Source of the DNA: Granulosicoccus sp964449565 | GTDB lineage: Bacteria; Pseudomonadota; Gammaproteobacteria; Granulosicoccales; Granulosicoccaceae | Assembly (NCBI GenBank): GCA_964449565.1 | Contig: CAYUZB010000008.1 | Coordinates: 1-64,000, forward strand | DNA length: 64,000 nt | Reading direction: 5' to 3' | Part shown: positions 35,352 to 45,032 of the stretch, in pieces | Layout: each line of letters opens with the position of its first letter | Numbering within the stretch: position 1 is the stretch's first letter | Translations under genes and position numbers: made by a program | The notes under the pieces: generated by a model | Databases searched by the model: none | What the model was told of the DNA's origin: nothing | What the model saw: only the letters and a program-made list of their open reading frames with translations

Positions 35352-36980
35352 TCAGAACTCAAATTGGTCGTTGACTGAAACATCGATCAGCATGGCCTTG
35401 TTGTGCTTGTACGCTTGATCGATCATTGTTAGCAGCTCCGTTGCGCTACCTGCGCGTGCAGCGTTGATCCCATAGGCCTGAGCTATTGCGCAAAAATCGG
35501 GTGCAGCAAGATCAACGCCCTCAGGCTTTATCCCCTTCGCTTTCATGAATTCTCGAATTTCTCCATAACCCTGATTATTCCAAACAACTACGACCATTGG
35601 CAGGCCAAGTTCTTCCAGCGTACCGAGTTCCGATAAGGTGAATTGCAATCCGCCATCACCAATCAAACAGATAAGCGGTAAATCGGGGCGGGCGAGTTTT
35701 GCACCGATAGCCGCGGAGAGCGCGTAGCCAAGTGTTCCGAAGCCGACAGCCGAATTGAACCAGGCGCCCCGGTCGCCAGGCGCGAAAGCCAGATTTCCCG
35801 CATAAATCAACTCGGTAGAATCACCGACGATGACCGCACTGTCCACGTTTTTTCGTAGCTGTTCCAACAAGCGGATAAGCTGCTTGTAGTTATCTGACAA
35901 TTCGCCCCAAATCTCGTTGCTTATCGTATCAATCGAAACGTTGTTGTTTTTCTTGTCCACCCCCCACAGCAGAGCATTGATTCCAACACGTGCCAGACAG
36001 CACAAACCGACGTTGGCAACGTGGTTAGTATCAAGTTGCTGCGGGTCGATATCGATGCGTACCAGCAACTTTATATCCAGCGGCCCTTCTGTTTCATAGA
36101 CATCGTAATCTGTCGGGCCCAATTCGGTGCCAATGGCAATGACAACATCAGCGGCTTCAATCACACGGCGCAGAGGTTTGAGACTGGCACTGGCATGTAT
36201 TACCAGAGGATGTGCAGGTATGTGTGAACGGGCATTGGCAGTCGTGATCACCAGGGCGTTCAGCCGCACTGCAAGTTCCAATAGTTTAGATCCTGAACCT
36301 CGACAACCACCTCCAGCGAGAATAACCACCGACCCTGCCTTGTTGATCACGTCATGCGCATTGCGGATCTCGCCTTCAGCCGGTTGCGGTGGTGGCGCGG
36401 GCAATTGGATCGAACGGTGCAAGGATGGCGCGCTACAGTCAGCTCGCATCAAAGACAACGGTATTTCGATATGTACAGGGCCGGGTCTCGCCGTTGAAAA
36501 TACCGTAAATGCCGAATGGATGGCTGGGGCAATATCTTCTACTCGGCCGACAGTAAATGATTTGATGGCAACGGAGCTGGCAAACGCGGACTGATCCGGC
36601 ATCTCATGTAAATTGCCGCGGCTTGAGCGATCAGGATTATTGACGCCGCTGATAACCAGCATAGGTATTGAATCCGCTCTGGCTTGCAACATGGCGGTCG
36701 CAATATTTGCCAGTCCCGGCCCGGTAATAACCAGGCAAACACCCGGTTTTCCACTCATTCGAGCATACCCGTCAGCCATAAAGCCTGCACCTTGCTCATG
36801 CCGGGGCGTTACATGCTTGATGCGCGAATCTGCCAGCCCTCGATACAACTCCACCGTATGTATGCCAGGAATGCCGAACACGACATCGACGTCGTAGGCC
36901 TCCAGCAGGCGGATCAGGTATTTACCGGTTAATTCGCTCATGTTGTTACTAGAACATACCTGTGTTGATTTGGAATTCAT
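35352..36980 (-). CDS. Thiamine-diphosphate enzyme, acetolactate synthase large-subunit-like
   Basis: The protein (542 residues) has the three domains of the ThDP decarboxylase/ligase superfamily. The activating Glu lies in TPRHEQGAGFMADGYAR and the ThDP/Mg motif GDGGLQFTLSELGTLEE ends in NNQGY. Sequence around the active site resembles benzoylformate decarboxylase/sulfoacetaldehyde acetyltransferase-type catabolic paralogues more than the biosynthetic IlvB partner, and no regulatory subunit gene is adjacent. It lies 16 bp behind the FAD-GcvT gene and probably processes a keto acid or aldehyde made by that operon. Confidence 0.83.
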   Translation of the reverse strand: MNSKSTQVCSSNNMSELTGKYLIRLLEAYDVDVVFGIPGIHTVELYRGLADSRIKHVTPRHEQGAGFMADGYARMSGKPGVCLVITGPGLANIATAMLQARADSIPMLVISGVNNPDRSSRGNLHEMPDQSAFASSVAIKSFTVGRVEDIAPAIHSAFTVFSTARPGPVHIEIPLSLMRADCSAPSLHRSIQLPAPPPQPAEGEIRNAHDVINKAGSVVILAGGGCRGSGSKLLELAVRLNALVITTANARSHIPAHPLVIHASASLKPLRRVIEAADVVIAIGTELGPTDYDVYETEGPLDIKLLVRIDIDPQQLDTNHVANVGLCCLARVGINALLWGVDKKNNNVSIDTISNEIWGELSDNYKQLIRLLEQLRKNVDSAVIVGDSTELIYAGNLAFAPGDRGAWFNSAVGFGTLGYALSAAIGAKLARPDLPLICLIGDGGLQFTLSELGTLEELGLPMVVVVWNNQGYGEIREFMKAKGIKPEGVDLAAPDFCAIAQAYGINAARAGSATELLTMIDQAYKHNKAMLIDVSVNDQFEF

Positions 36981-36996
36981 ATCTGTTTCTGACTTC

Positions 36997-39450
36997 TTAG
37001 CGTTTGATTTTTTTCATGTCGGGATCAAATGGCGGTGTTAGTTGTGCACTGCAATCGATTAATCGGTCGCCTACTTTCAATTGATACTGCCCCTTTAGAA
37101 TGAAATCCTTGTCAACACCGTCAATTGAGCGAACATAGCCCATACCGATTGACAATTCCAAATGATGCCCGAATCCAGCACTTGATAACCAGCCCACCGG
37201 TTTTCCATCGCGCAAAATGATTTCGCGACCGAACAGGACACATGTTGGATCATTAACCGTAAAACAAACCAATCGTTTTTGGATTCCCTGTTCAAGCTGG
37301 CGAACGACGGCTTCCCGACCTTTAAAAATAACATCGGTTCGTGGATATTTTACCGCCCAGGCAAGTCCAGCTTCTATCGGTGTATGGTCCGGTCCAATGT
37401 CACTGCCCCAGGCTCTATAGGATTTTTCAAGCCGACATGACTCAATCATGCGATACCCCGCGTTGATCAATCCTTGTTCGCGCCCTGCTTCCAACAACGC
37501 CGAGTACAGGGTCACGGCAAACTCGATGGGTATATGTAGTTCAAACCCGAGCTCTCCGACATAGGTGATGCGCAAGGCTAATGTCGGGCATGCAGCAACA
37601 ACGATCTTTCGGCAACTGGCAAAGGGGAAATTCTCGTTACTGATATCATCGCGGCTCAACTGGGAAAGAATGTATCGCGAAGACGGACCCATTAACGACA
37701 AGACCGCATAAGCCGATGTCACGTTGACCAATTGTGCGTTTAACCCGATGGGTATATTGCGTCTGATCCAGTCAAAATCACGTGTTGCAAATCCGGTACC
37801 GGTCACGATATAAAATTCATCGTCGGCCAAACGTGCAATCGTGACATCGGCCTGGATCCCACCTTTATCGTCCAGCAATTGCGAATACACGAGAGAGCCA
37901 ACCGGCTTGTTGACATCATTTGCCGCCAACCATTCAAGCGCTACCAGTGCATCAGGCCCTTTAAGGATAAATTTTGCAAAGGACGATTGGTCTATCAGAA
38001 CAGCGGCATGACGGGCGGCGTAATGTTCACGCGCCACCGCATCAAACCATCCAGGTTTTGCAAAACTGTATACATCGTTCGGCAATTCGCCTGAGCTTGC
38101 ATCGGCAAACCAGTTAGGCCGTTCCCATCCGAGCTTTTCACCAAAACAGGCTCCCTGAGCTTTCAATAGTTCATAAAGCGGTGAGCGTCTTGACGGGCGA
38201 GCACTACTGAACTCTTCATGAGGCCAGGCGATCGTGTAATGTTTGGCATAGGCTTCAAGGGTTCGTGTTCTTACCCAATCCACACTTTGATGGGACGGTC
38301 CGAAGCGACGTATATCCACTGGCCAAAGATCGTAAGGCGGCTCACCATGGCGTACCCATTCGGCCAAGGCCATCCCCGCTCCACCACCCGCTGCAATACC
38401 AAACGCATTGAACCCCGCGCCGACGAAAAAATTATCAAGTTCCGGCGCCTCTCCAAGAATGAAATTGCCGTCTGGTGTGAAGCTCTCGGGTCCATTGATC
38501 AGTTGTTTGATACCCACATCATTCAACGCGGGCACACGCTCTATGGCCTGCTTCATAAGCGGCTCGAAATGTTGAACGTTCTCATCAAGCAGCGAAAAAT
38601 TGAAATTTTCCGGTATACCATCGACCGCCCAGGCAATTGGATCTGGCTCATAGCCCCCCATAACCAGGCCTCCCACCTCCTCCTTAAAATAAGTCAATCG
38701 ATCAGGATCACGTAAAGTTGGCAAGGAGTTGGTGATACCTGATATAGCTTCGGTAACAAGATACTGATGCTGTACTGAAACCAACGGTACGTTCACCCCG
38801 ACACGCGCTGCGAATTCGCGTGTCCACTGCCCCATACAGCACACAAGCTTTTCACATTGGATAGCTCCGGCCGTGGTGATAATGCCACTTAACTTGCCCT
38901 GATTAAAAGCGAGATCAAGAACGTCGATATCTTCCTTGATGATCGCCCCCTTCATTCGCGCACCCTTCGCCAGTGCCTGGGTGATATCGGCAGGATTGGC
39001 CTGACCATCGGTTGGCAGAAAAGCGGCTCCGTGCAGATCCTCGATCGTCATCAGTGGCCAAAGATCCAGTGCCTCCTTTGGTGTCAACAATTGCATGTCC
39101 AGACCAAAGGCGTGTGCTGTACTCGCCTGACGCTTTACCTCAGTCCATCGGTCAGCATTACAGGCTAATCGCAAACCACCATTCATTTTCCAACCACTGC
39201 CAAGACCTGTTTCCGCCTCGATACGTCGATACAACTCTACTGAGTATCCAAGTAATTCGGTGATATTGGCGTTGCTCCTCAACTGTCCAACCAGGCCCGC
39301 GGCATGAAATGTCGTACCACTGGTCAACTTATGACGCTCCAGCAGCACAACCTCACAACCAAGGTGGGCAAGATGATACGCGGTTGAACAACCCACGATG
39401 CCACCACCGATGATGACCACCTTGGCCGATTCTGGAAGAGATGAATTCAT
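36997..39450 (-). CDS. FAD-GcvT fusion dehydrogenase (dimethylglycine/sarcosine dehydrogenase family)
   Basis: This 817-residue protein combines an N-terminal DAO-type FAD domain (VVIIGGGIVGCSTAYHLAHL), an FAO_M middle region, and a C-terminal glycine-cleavage T-protein fold binding tetrahydrofolate (about 440-805). His49 in SGTTFHAAGL aligns with the His that carries covalent FAD in dimethylglycine dehydrogenase. Such enzymes demethylate N-methyl amines and pass formaldehyde to folate. The ATG at 39450 is used; an upstream TTG at 39489 would overlap the kinase. It belongs to an operon with a class III aminotransferase and a choline-kinase-like protein. Confidence 0.88.
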   Translation of the reverse strand: MNSSLPESAKVVIIGGGIVGCSTAYHLAHLGCEVVLLERHKLTSGTTFHAAGLVGQLRSNANITELLGYSVELYRRIEAETGLGSGWKMNGGLRLACNADRWTEVKRQASTAHAFGLDMQLLTPKEALDLWPLMTIEDLHGAAFLPTDGQANPADITQALAKGARMKGAIIKEDIDVLDLAFNQGKLSGIITTAGAIQCEKLVCCMGQWTREFAARVGVNVPLVSVQHQYLVTEAISGITNSLPTLRDPDRLTYFKEEVGGLVMGGYEPDPIAWAVDGIPENFNFSLLDENVQHFEPLMKQAIERVPALNDVGIKQLINGPESFTPDGNFILGEAPELDNFFVGAGFNAFGIAAGGGAGMALAEWVRHGEPPYDLWPVDIRRFGPSHQSVDWVRTRTLEAYAKHYTIAWPHEEFSSARPSRRSPLYELLKAQGACFGEKLGWERPNWFADASSGELPNDVYSFAKPGWFDAVAREHYAARHAAVLIDQSSFAKFILKGPDALVALEWLAANDVNKPVGSLVYSQLLDDKGGIQADVTIARLADDEFYIVTGTGFATRDFDWIRRNIPIGLNAQLVNVTSAYAVLSLMGPSSRYILSQLSRDDISNENFPFASCRKIVVAACPTLALRITYVGELGFELHIPIEFAVTLYSALLEAGREQGLINAGYRMIESCRLEKSYRAWGSDIGPDHTPIEAGLAWAVKYPRTDVIFKGREAVVRQLEQGIQKRLVCFTVNDPTCVLFGREIILRDGKPVGWLSSAGFGHHLELSIGMGYVRSIDGVDKDFILKGQYQLKVGDRLIDCSAQLTPPFDPDMKKIKR

Positions 39451-39478
39451 GGACGATAGCTGCGCGGTTGAAAAAGCG

Positions 39479-40357
39479 CTAAAGCTCAATTTGTCGAATC
39501 GCTTGATTGAACCGTTCGAGGTTCATGCGCGAGTATTCTGAATAATCGAAGTCGATTTTTGAATGAACTTCTGAAACCATGCTCCATAAAGTTTCGCGTA
39601 ATAGAGATGCACACTTCATTGCCTGGTACTGCCGCCAGCGCTGCTCCAACGGTGCTTCAGCGAAATACAAATCAAGCAGTTCCCTCTCCAGAGCTTCAGG
39701 CAAGTCGTTATTGGAAGCCAATCCACCCAAATCAAACAACGGGGTGTTGTAACCCGCGTATTCCCAGTCGATCAGCCAGAGCTTTTTGCCGTCATCGATG
39801 AAATTGGCCGCAAGCAAATCATTATGACCATAAACAATATCAAAAGGGCCTGCCAGAGATTCAAGCCGTGATGCAAGCTGCAGCCATTCGTTTAACTGTT
39901 CACGATATGGACTATTTGCTGTTCGAAGTGTAGTTGCATAGTCGCGTATGACATGAAACACCCAGAACACCAAAGAGGCGCCGCGCAATTTTGTGGCTAC
40001 ATTTTGATGGCAATCCTTGATCACGTCGACCACGCGCTCAAGTGTTTCCGGTCGATTTATATCATCTGCGGTGAGTGTACGGCCTTCTATATAATCAATG
40101 ACCAACAATCCCTCATCAACATAATGTATAGCGGGTGCGATTCCGGCAGCATGCGCTGCACGGCTGGCGGCCAGCTCATTAAACCGTAGAATCTGGTGTT
40201 CGGGTATATCACGCCCAAGGCGAACTACGTATTTGCCGTGATCATCCTTGACGACGAAATTCTGGTTAGTCATGCCGCCATCGAGGGTATTCACACGAGG
40301 CTTGCCTTTCCAGCAGCCTAGCTCCGAGATATATCTGACGGTGCTATCGATATCCAT
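39479..40357 (-). CDS. Choline/ethanolamine kinase-like phosphotransferase
   Basis: This 292-residue member of the APH/choline kinase fold has the catalytic loop VYGHNDLLAANF with the base Asp, and the metal site LIDWEYAGYN with the second Asp. The N-terminal GGMTNQNFVV is like the LicA family glycine loop. Substrates of the family include choline, ethanolamine and related amino alcohols. The start overlaps the aminotransferase stop by one base (TAATG) and an FAD-GcvT gene follows 28 bp later, which suggests a pathway for a phosphorylated methylated amino alcohol. Confidence 0.87.
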   Translation of the reverse strand: MDIDSTVRYISELGCWKGKPRVNTLDGGMTNQNFVVKDDHGKYVVRLGRDIPEHQILRFNELAASRAAHAAGIAPAIHYVDEGLLVIDYIEGRTLTADDINRPETLERVVDVIKDCHQNVATKLRGASLVFWVFHVIRDYATTLRTANSPYREQLNEWLQLASRLESLAGPFDIVYGHNDLLAANFIDDGKKLWLIDWEYAGYNTPLFDLGGLASNNDLPEALERELLDLYFAEAPLEQRWRQYQAMKCASLLRETLWSMVSEVHSKIDFDYSEYSRMNLERFNQAIRQIEL

Positions 40358-41685
40358 TACAACTCACCCAAAACGGTTTCAATCGCTCCGTTTAATTTCG
40401 AGACCAGTTCATCGATCTGCTCATCTTCGATAATAAATGGCGGTGCGAGCAGTACATGATCTCCATTCTTGCCATCTCGAGTCCCCGCCATCGGATAACA
40501 AATCAGCCCGGCGTCAAATGTAGCTTTTTTCAGTTTCCCGGCAACCCCAGCGCTTGATGCAAATGGCGCTTTTGTATTGAGATCCGCAACGAGTTCGATA
40601 CCACGGAACAATCCGCGACCGCGTATATCCCCTACATGCGCATGATGAGCAAACCGATTTTTCAGCGCTGCTGTCAGCTTGTCCCCCATGACTTGTACAC
40701 GAGTGGTCAAATTGCGATCGACGATGGCGTTTACCACGGCCAGACCCGCCGCTGCTGCTACCGGGTGTGCCAGATAGGTATGCCCATGTTGGAAAAATCC
40801 ACTACCTGATTCGATAGTTTTATAAATTTCATCAGTACACAGCATGGCACCTATTGCCTGGTAACCGGCACCCAAACCTTTCGCAATACATAGAATATCC
40901 GGGGCGATATCATCCACCTCACAAGCGAACAAGTGACCCGTTCGTCCCATACCACACATGACTTCATCCAGAATCAACAACACGCCATACCGATCGCAGA
41001 TTTCTCGAATACGTTTGAAATAACCTGCAACAGCTGGCACAGCGCCTGCAGTAGCCCCAACCACTGGCTCTGCCATAAACGCCATGACACTGTCTTCACC
41101 AAGGCGCACTATTTCGTCTTCGAGCTCTTGTGCCACGCGCTGACCATAGGCTTCACTTGATTCGGACTCGTGTCTGTCAACATATTCATAACAAGGCGCG
41201 ATATGGGACACGTCAATTAACAGTGGTGAAAACTGTTGTCGCCTCCATTCATTGCCACCGGCGGCCAGCGCACCCAAAGTGTTACCGTGGTAACTCTGAC
41301 GTCGCGCTATGAGATGCTTGCGTTGCGGTTCTCCACGCTCAATGTAATACTGTCGGGCCAGTTTGATCGCAGCTTCCGTCGCCTCCGAGCCACCTGAGAC
41401 CAGATAGACGCGATCAAGCGTCCCCGGGGCATGTGCAACGAGCAAATCGCACAAGGCTTCAGCGGGCTCTGAGGTAAAAAAACCGGTGTGTGCAAAGGCG
41501 AGTTTCCCGGCCTGCTCCTGGACCGCCGCGACGATATCGGCATCGCCGTGTCCAAGACAGGAGACTGCGGCGCCACCAGAACCATCAAGGTAGCGTTTGC
41601 CGCTGGCATCAATCAAATAACAGCCATCGCCTGCGACAGCCATTGGCGGCAAGGCGTTCATATTGCGCGGAAAAGCATGTGACAT
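40357..41685 (-). CDS. Class III PLP aminotransferase
   Basis: This 442-residue omega-aminotransferase-type enzyme has the PLP Lys269 in CIAKGLGAGY, the ring-contacting Asp240 in LILDEVMCG, and the phosphate-binding SGGSEATEAAIKLAR. Class III enzymes transaminate omega-amino groups; the fold also includes phospho-lyases for ethanolamine phosphate and hydroxylysine phosphate. Coupling to a choline/ethanolamine kinase-like gene makes a phospho-lyase role attractive: the kinase product would be its substrate. That is inference from gene order. Confidence 0.88.
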   Translation of the reverse strand: MSHAFPRNMNALPPMAVAGDGCYLIDASGKRYLDGSGGAAVSCLGHGDADIVAAVQEQAGKLAFAHTGFFTSEPAEALCDLLVAHAPGTLDRVYLVSGGSEATEAAIKLARQYYIERGEPQRKHLIARRQSYHGNTLGALAAGGNEWRRQQFSPLLIDVSHIAPCYEYVDRHESESSEAYGQRVAQELEDEIVRLGEDSVMAFMAEPVVGATAGAVPAVAGYFKRIREICDRYGVLLILDEVMCGMGRTGHLFACEVDDIAPDILCIAKGLGAGYQAIGAMLCTDEIYKTIESGSGFFQHGHTYLAHPVAAAAGLAVVNAIVDRNLTTRVQVMGDKLTAALKNRFAHHAHVGDIRGRGLFRGIELVADLNTKAPFASSAGVAGKLKKATFDAGLICYPMAGTRDGKNGDHVLLAPPFIIEDEQIDELVSKLNGAIETVLGEL

Positions 41686-41802
41686 CGCGACAAGCTCCGA
41701 AACGAACAGGCGGAATTCACCACATCTTCCCCAGCCTGATGGAAGAATGCGAAAGTCAGCGTATCATTAAGCGCTCACTGACGAGACAAAGATTCGAAAC
41801 GC

Positions 41803-43098
41803 ATGAGTCAACTATTTGCCCGACTGGTCGCAATGATAGGCGCCGGCATGATACTGATGCGACGCTGGAGCGCTGAGACTGACAAGCCTGCAATTGGTGG
41901 TGCACCGCATATTCCCGATGCCAAGGCGCAGTCGATACCGACTCTCAAAATGCCAACAGCACGTGGCTGGGTAGACGGACATACGCCTACGGCTGCCGAA
42001 GGCCTTGTGGTGAATGCGTTCGCCAAGGATCTTAAACACCCTCGCTGGATACACGTGCTGCCCAACGACGATGTACTTGTCGCCGAAGCATTGCCCGCCC
42101 CATGGACAATCAAAAGCGCCTTCGACTACGCCATGATCAGTACCATGCGTCGTGCAGCCGCGATTGGAAAATCCGCCAACCGAATCATGCTGTTTCGCGA
42201 TAATGACAAAGATGGTGTCGCAGAAGAAAGCCATCTTTATCTGGAGAAGCAGAATCAGCCTTTTGGCATGGCCATGATCGACGATATCTTCTACGTCGGC
42301 AATACTGACGCTCTGGTCGCCTTTGATTACGTTGAGGGTGCCACTCGCATAACAGGTACGGCGCGCAAGTTGTGTGAATTCAAACCGGGCGGACACTGGA
42401 CTCGCAGTCTGCTGGCCAGCGCCGATGGAAAAAAACTTTACGCTGGCGTCGGATCAAATACCAATATTGCGGACAATGGCATGCAGGAAGAGGAAGAACG
42501 TGCCGCCATCCACGAGATTGATCTCGAGACCGGTGCCTCACGCATTTTTGCGAGTGGCTTACGAAATCCTGTTGGTGTCGCGTGGGAACCTGTCACCGGA
42601 AAGCTGTGGACCGTGGTTAATGAAAGAGACGGTCTGGGTGATGAAGTGCCTCCGGACTATCTAACATCGGTGGAAGACGGTGGATTCTATGGATGGCCCT
42701 ATTGCTATTGGGGACAAACCATCGATGATCGCGTTCCACAGGATCCTGACATGGTCAAAAAGGCTATTGATCCGGACTACGCGCTTGGTGGTCATACGGC
42801 GTCGCTGGGCTTGTGCTGGATGCCGGCTGGTACCTTGGCGGGCTTTGACAGTGATGGCATGGTTATCGGTCAACACGGCTCATGGAATCGAAGCAAACTT
42901 AGCGGCTATCGAGTGATATTCGTACCGTTCGAAAACGGACGTCCGAACGGCCCGCCTAAAGACATACTGTGGGACTTCCTGTCCACGGATGAAAAGGTCT
43001 CTTATGGGCGTCCCGTGGGTGTGACCATTGGTCCGAACAAGTCCTTACTCGTTGCCGATGATGTTGGCAACGTCATATGGCGAGTAAGTAGTGCGTGA
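41803..43098 (+). CDS. PQQ-type sugar dehydrogenase (L-sorbosone dehydrogenase-like)
   Basis: The protein is 431 residues with a hydrophobic N-terminus (LFARLVAMIGAGMILM) that may be a membrane anchor or an uncleaved signal. The beta-propeller is of the glucose/sorbosone dehydrogenase family, with GLRNPVGVAWEP, DGGFYGWPYCYWG and HGSWNRSKLSGYRV as family motifs. These enzymes oxidise aldoses or sorbosone in the periplasm, usually with PQQ. It is divergent from the aminotransferase operon; HMG-CoA lyase follows 75 bp later. Confidence 0.87.
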   Translation: MSQLFARLVAMIGAGMILMRRWSAETDKPAIGGAPHIPDAKAQSIPTLKMPTARGWVDGHTPTAAEGLVVNAFAKDLKHPRWIHVLPNDDVLVAEALPAPWTIKSAFDYAMISTMRRAAAIGKSANRIMLFRDNDKDGVAEESHLYLEKQNQPFGMAMIDDIFYVGNTDALVAFDYVEGATRITGTARKLCEFKPGGHWTRSLLASADGKKLYAGVGSNTNIADNGMQEEEERAAIHEIDLETGASRIFASGLRNPVGVAWEPVTGKLWTVVNERDGLGDEVPPDYLTSVEDGGFYGWPYCYWGQTIDDRVPQDPDMVKKAIDPDYALGGHTASLGLCWMPAGTLAGFDSDGMVIGQHGSWNRSKLSGYRVIFVPFENGRPNGPPKDILWDFLSTDEKVSYGRPVGVTIGPNKSLLVADDVGNVIWRVSSA

Positions 43099-43173
43099 AA
43101 ACTGGCCAAGTCATGCTATTAGCCATAGTCACGGCAACTAGTGAATTCAACGAGAACTAACGGAGCGTTGAGC

Positions 43174-44088
43174 ATGTTGGAAGCAGTCGAAATCATCGAA
43201 GTGTCCCCTCGCGATGGCATTCAGAACGAAAAGAAGCTGTTGTCTCTGGCCAGCAAACTAGAACTGATTGACAGGGCAGTCAAAGCGGGGGCGTCGAGAA
43301 TCGAAGTCACCAGCTTCGTCAACCCGAAAAAGGTTCCGCAAATGGCACAGGCCGATGAAATCTGTGCCGCGCTGCCGCGTGATACCAACTGTCAATACAT
43401 CGGACTCGCGCTGAATCGACGTGGATTTGAACGTGCCTGCAATGCAGGGCTTGATGAAGTCAACTTCGTCGCTGTCGCCTCGGATACCTTTTGTAAAAAA
43501 AATCAGGGCATGGATACCGATACGGGATTGAAATTGTTTAATGAACTATCTGAAGAAGCGCCGACTCCGATTCGCGTGGGTGTTTCTATCGCCACCGCCT
43601 TTGGCTGTCCTTTCGAAGGTGAGATATCGATTGATCGCTTGCTGCATGTTGTCCATCAATGCATGCAGGCAAAGCCCTTCGAAATTGGTCTTGCCGACAC
43701 CATCGGTGCCGCGACACCCAGAGATGTCGCTGAGCGTATCGCAGCGATACGCAAACACTATCCAGACATCCCCTTGCGTTTACACTTTCACAATACGCGC
43801 AATACCGGCCTTGCCAATGCCTGGGCAGGCATCGAGGCAGGTGTCACTGCGTTCGATGCAAGCTTTGGCGGCGTCGGTGGCTGTCCATTTGCGCCTGCTG
43901 CGACTGGTAATATCCCTACCGAAGATCTTGTCTATATGTTCGAACGTGCGGGAATCAACACCGGCATGAACCTCGAATCATCCGTTGATGCGGCGAACTA
44001 CCTGGAGACAATTTTAGGCAAGACGGTACCGGGCATGCTCATGAAAGCTGGCATCTTTCCCGATAACGTTGTGGCTCCCCTATCTTGA
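43174..44088 (+). CDS. mvaB: Hydroxymethylglutaryl-CoA lyase
   Basis: The 304-residue HMGL-like TIM barrel begins with VSPRDGIQNEKK, which holds the catalytic Arg13 and metal-binding Asp14. Metal His residues appear in LHFHNTRNTG and the catalytic Cys loop is GGVGGCPFAP. It cleaves HMG-CoA to acetyl-CoA and acetoacetate, the last step of leucine breakdown. The ATG at 43174 with GGAG 9 bp upstream is preferred over the GTG at 43141. No other leucine-pathway gene is nearby, so a related acyl-CoA lyase reaction is possible. Confidence 0.92.
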   Translation: MLEAVEIIEVSPRDGIQNEKKLLSLASKLELIDRAVKAGASRIEVTSFVNPKKVPQMAQADEICAALPRDTNCQYIGLALNRRGFERACNAGLDEVNFVAVASDTFCKKNQGMDTDTGLKLFNELSEEAPTPIRVGVSIATAFGCPFEGEISIDRLLHVVHQCMQAKPFEIGLADTIGAATPRDVAERIAAIRKHYPDIPLRLHFHNTRNTGLANAWAGIEAGVTAFDASFGGVGGCPFAPAATGNIPTEDLVYMFERAGINTGMNLESSVDAANYLETILGKTVPGMLMKAGIFPDNVVAPLS

Positions 44089-44115
44089 TTAATCCTCTAC
44101 GATCACCCTTCGTGA

Positions 44116-44817
44116 TTAACCTTCGCGATCAGGTATGTTCAAGCTACGCTCACTCGCTGGGCGAGCCATGCATCGGTCCCACCAGGCCATGACTGACGGA
44201 AAATCTGTAAAACCCAACGCTTCTTCTGCCTTGTAGAAAACTTTGGCTGCGCGTATCCAGGGCCACGTCGCAATGTCTGCGATGGTGTACTGATCACCGG
44301 CCAGGTATTCAGTTTGACTCAACTGTTGTTCGAGTACTGCCAACAGGCGTCTTGCCTCCTGTTGATAACGTTCACGCGGCCGAGGATCGGGTATATCCTT
44401 ACCGGCGAATACACTGAAAAAGCCGTATTGCCCGAACATTGGACCCACCCCACCCATTTGAAACATCAACCACTGGATAACCTTGGCTCGCTGAATAGGG
44501 TCCACTGGTAATAGCTTTCCTGATTTTTCGGCAAGATAAATCAATATTGCACCGGATTCCCATAACGTCATCGTCTGCCCATCGGGTCCGTTCGGATCGA
44601 TGATGGCCGGTATCTTATTGTTAGGATTCAGTGACAGGAACTCGGGCGTTGTCGTCTCATTCAATTTGACCGTATGCGCTTCATAATCCAGTCCTATTTC
44701 CTCAAGCATGATGGATACTTTGACGCCATTTGGCGTCGGGAACGAATAAAGCTGCAATATCTCGGGGTTTTTTGCAGGCCATCGATCATTGATTTTGTAA
44801 GTTGCAAGCGCACTCAT
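44116..44817 (-). CDS. Glutathione S-transferase, Nu class (YghU/YfcG-like)
   Basis: This 233-residue GST has an N-terminal thioredoxin fold with LYSFPTPNGVKVSIMLEE, where the Thr-Pro-Asn motif is typical of the Nu class. The cis-Pro glutathione contact is NNKIPAIIDP, then ESGAILIYLAEKSG. The C-terminal helical domain has the N-capping Asp in QYTIADIATWPW. Nu GSTs bind two glutathiones and reduce disulfides. Monocistronic, convergent with mvaB. Confidence 0.92.
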   Translation of the reverse strand: MSALATYKINDRWPAKNPEILQLYSFPTPNGVKVSIMLEEIGLDYEAHTVKLNETTTPEFLSLNPNNKIPAIIDPNGPDGQTMTLWESGAILIYLAEKSGKLLPVDPIQRAKVIQWLMFQMGGVGPMFGQYGFFSVFAGKDIPDPRPRERYQQEARRLLAVLEQQLSQTEYLAGDQYTIADIATWPWIRAAKVFYKAEEALGFTDFPSVMAWWDRCMARPASERSLNIPDREG

Positions 44818-45032
44818 AACGATGATGAAAATCCTTTAGTGGAAGGTGCTATAACACAAGAGGCTGTGTGCCCCAAGGCCGTTGGCGGACAGGCTCTTAG
44901 GGACAATTTAACATACATGATAGCGAGCTGATACATGGCTAAATACCTGAACACGCTGGACCTGTTATCACTATGGGGCACAATGAAACGCCCTATGCTG
45001 ATAAAAAATACTCAGCTTTTCAGTAGGTCAGC

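Noticed and set aside
36127..36594. 155-codon plus-strand open frame
   Set aside because: Lies wholly antisense to the ThDP enzyme gene, which has clear motifs; its own translation has none.
41812..42396. 194-codon minus-strand open frame
   Set aside because: Antisense to the sorbosone dehydrogenase-like gene; low-complexity and without family features.
44102..44116. Hairpin ATCAC/GTGAT between mvaB and the GST gene
   Set aside because: Only 5 bp with no U-run on either strand, so not called a terminator.
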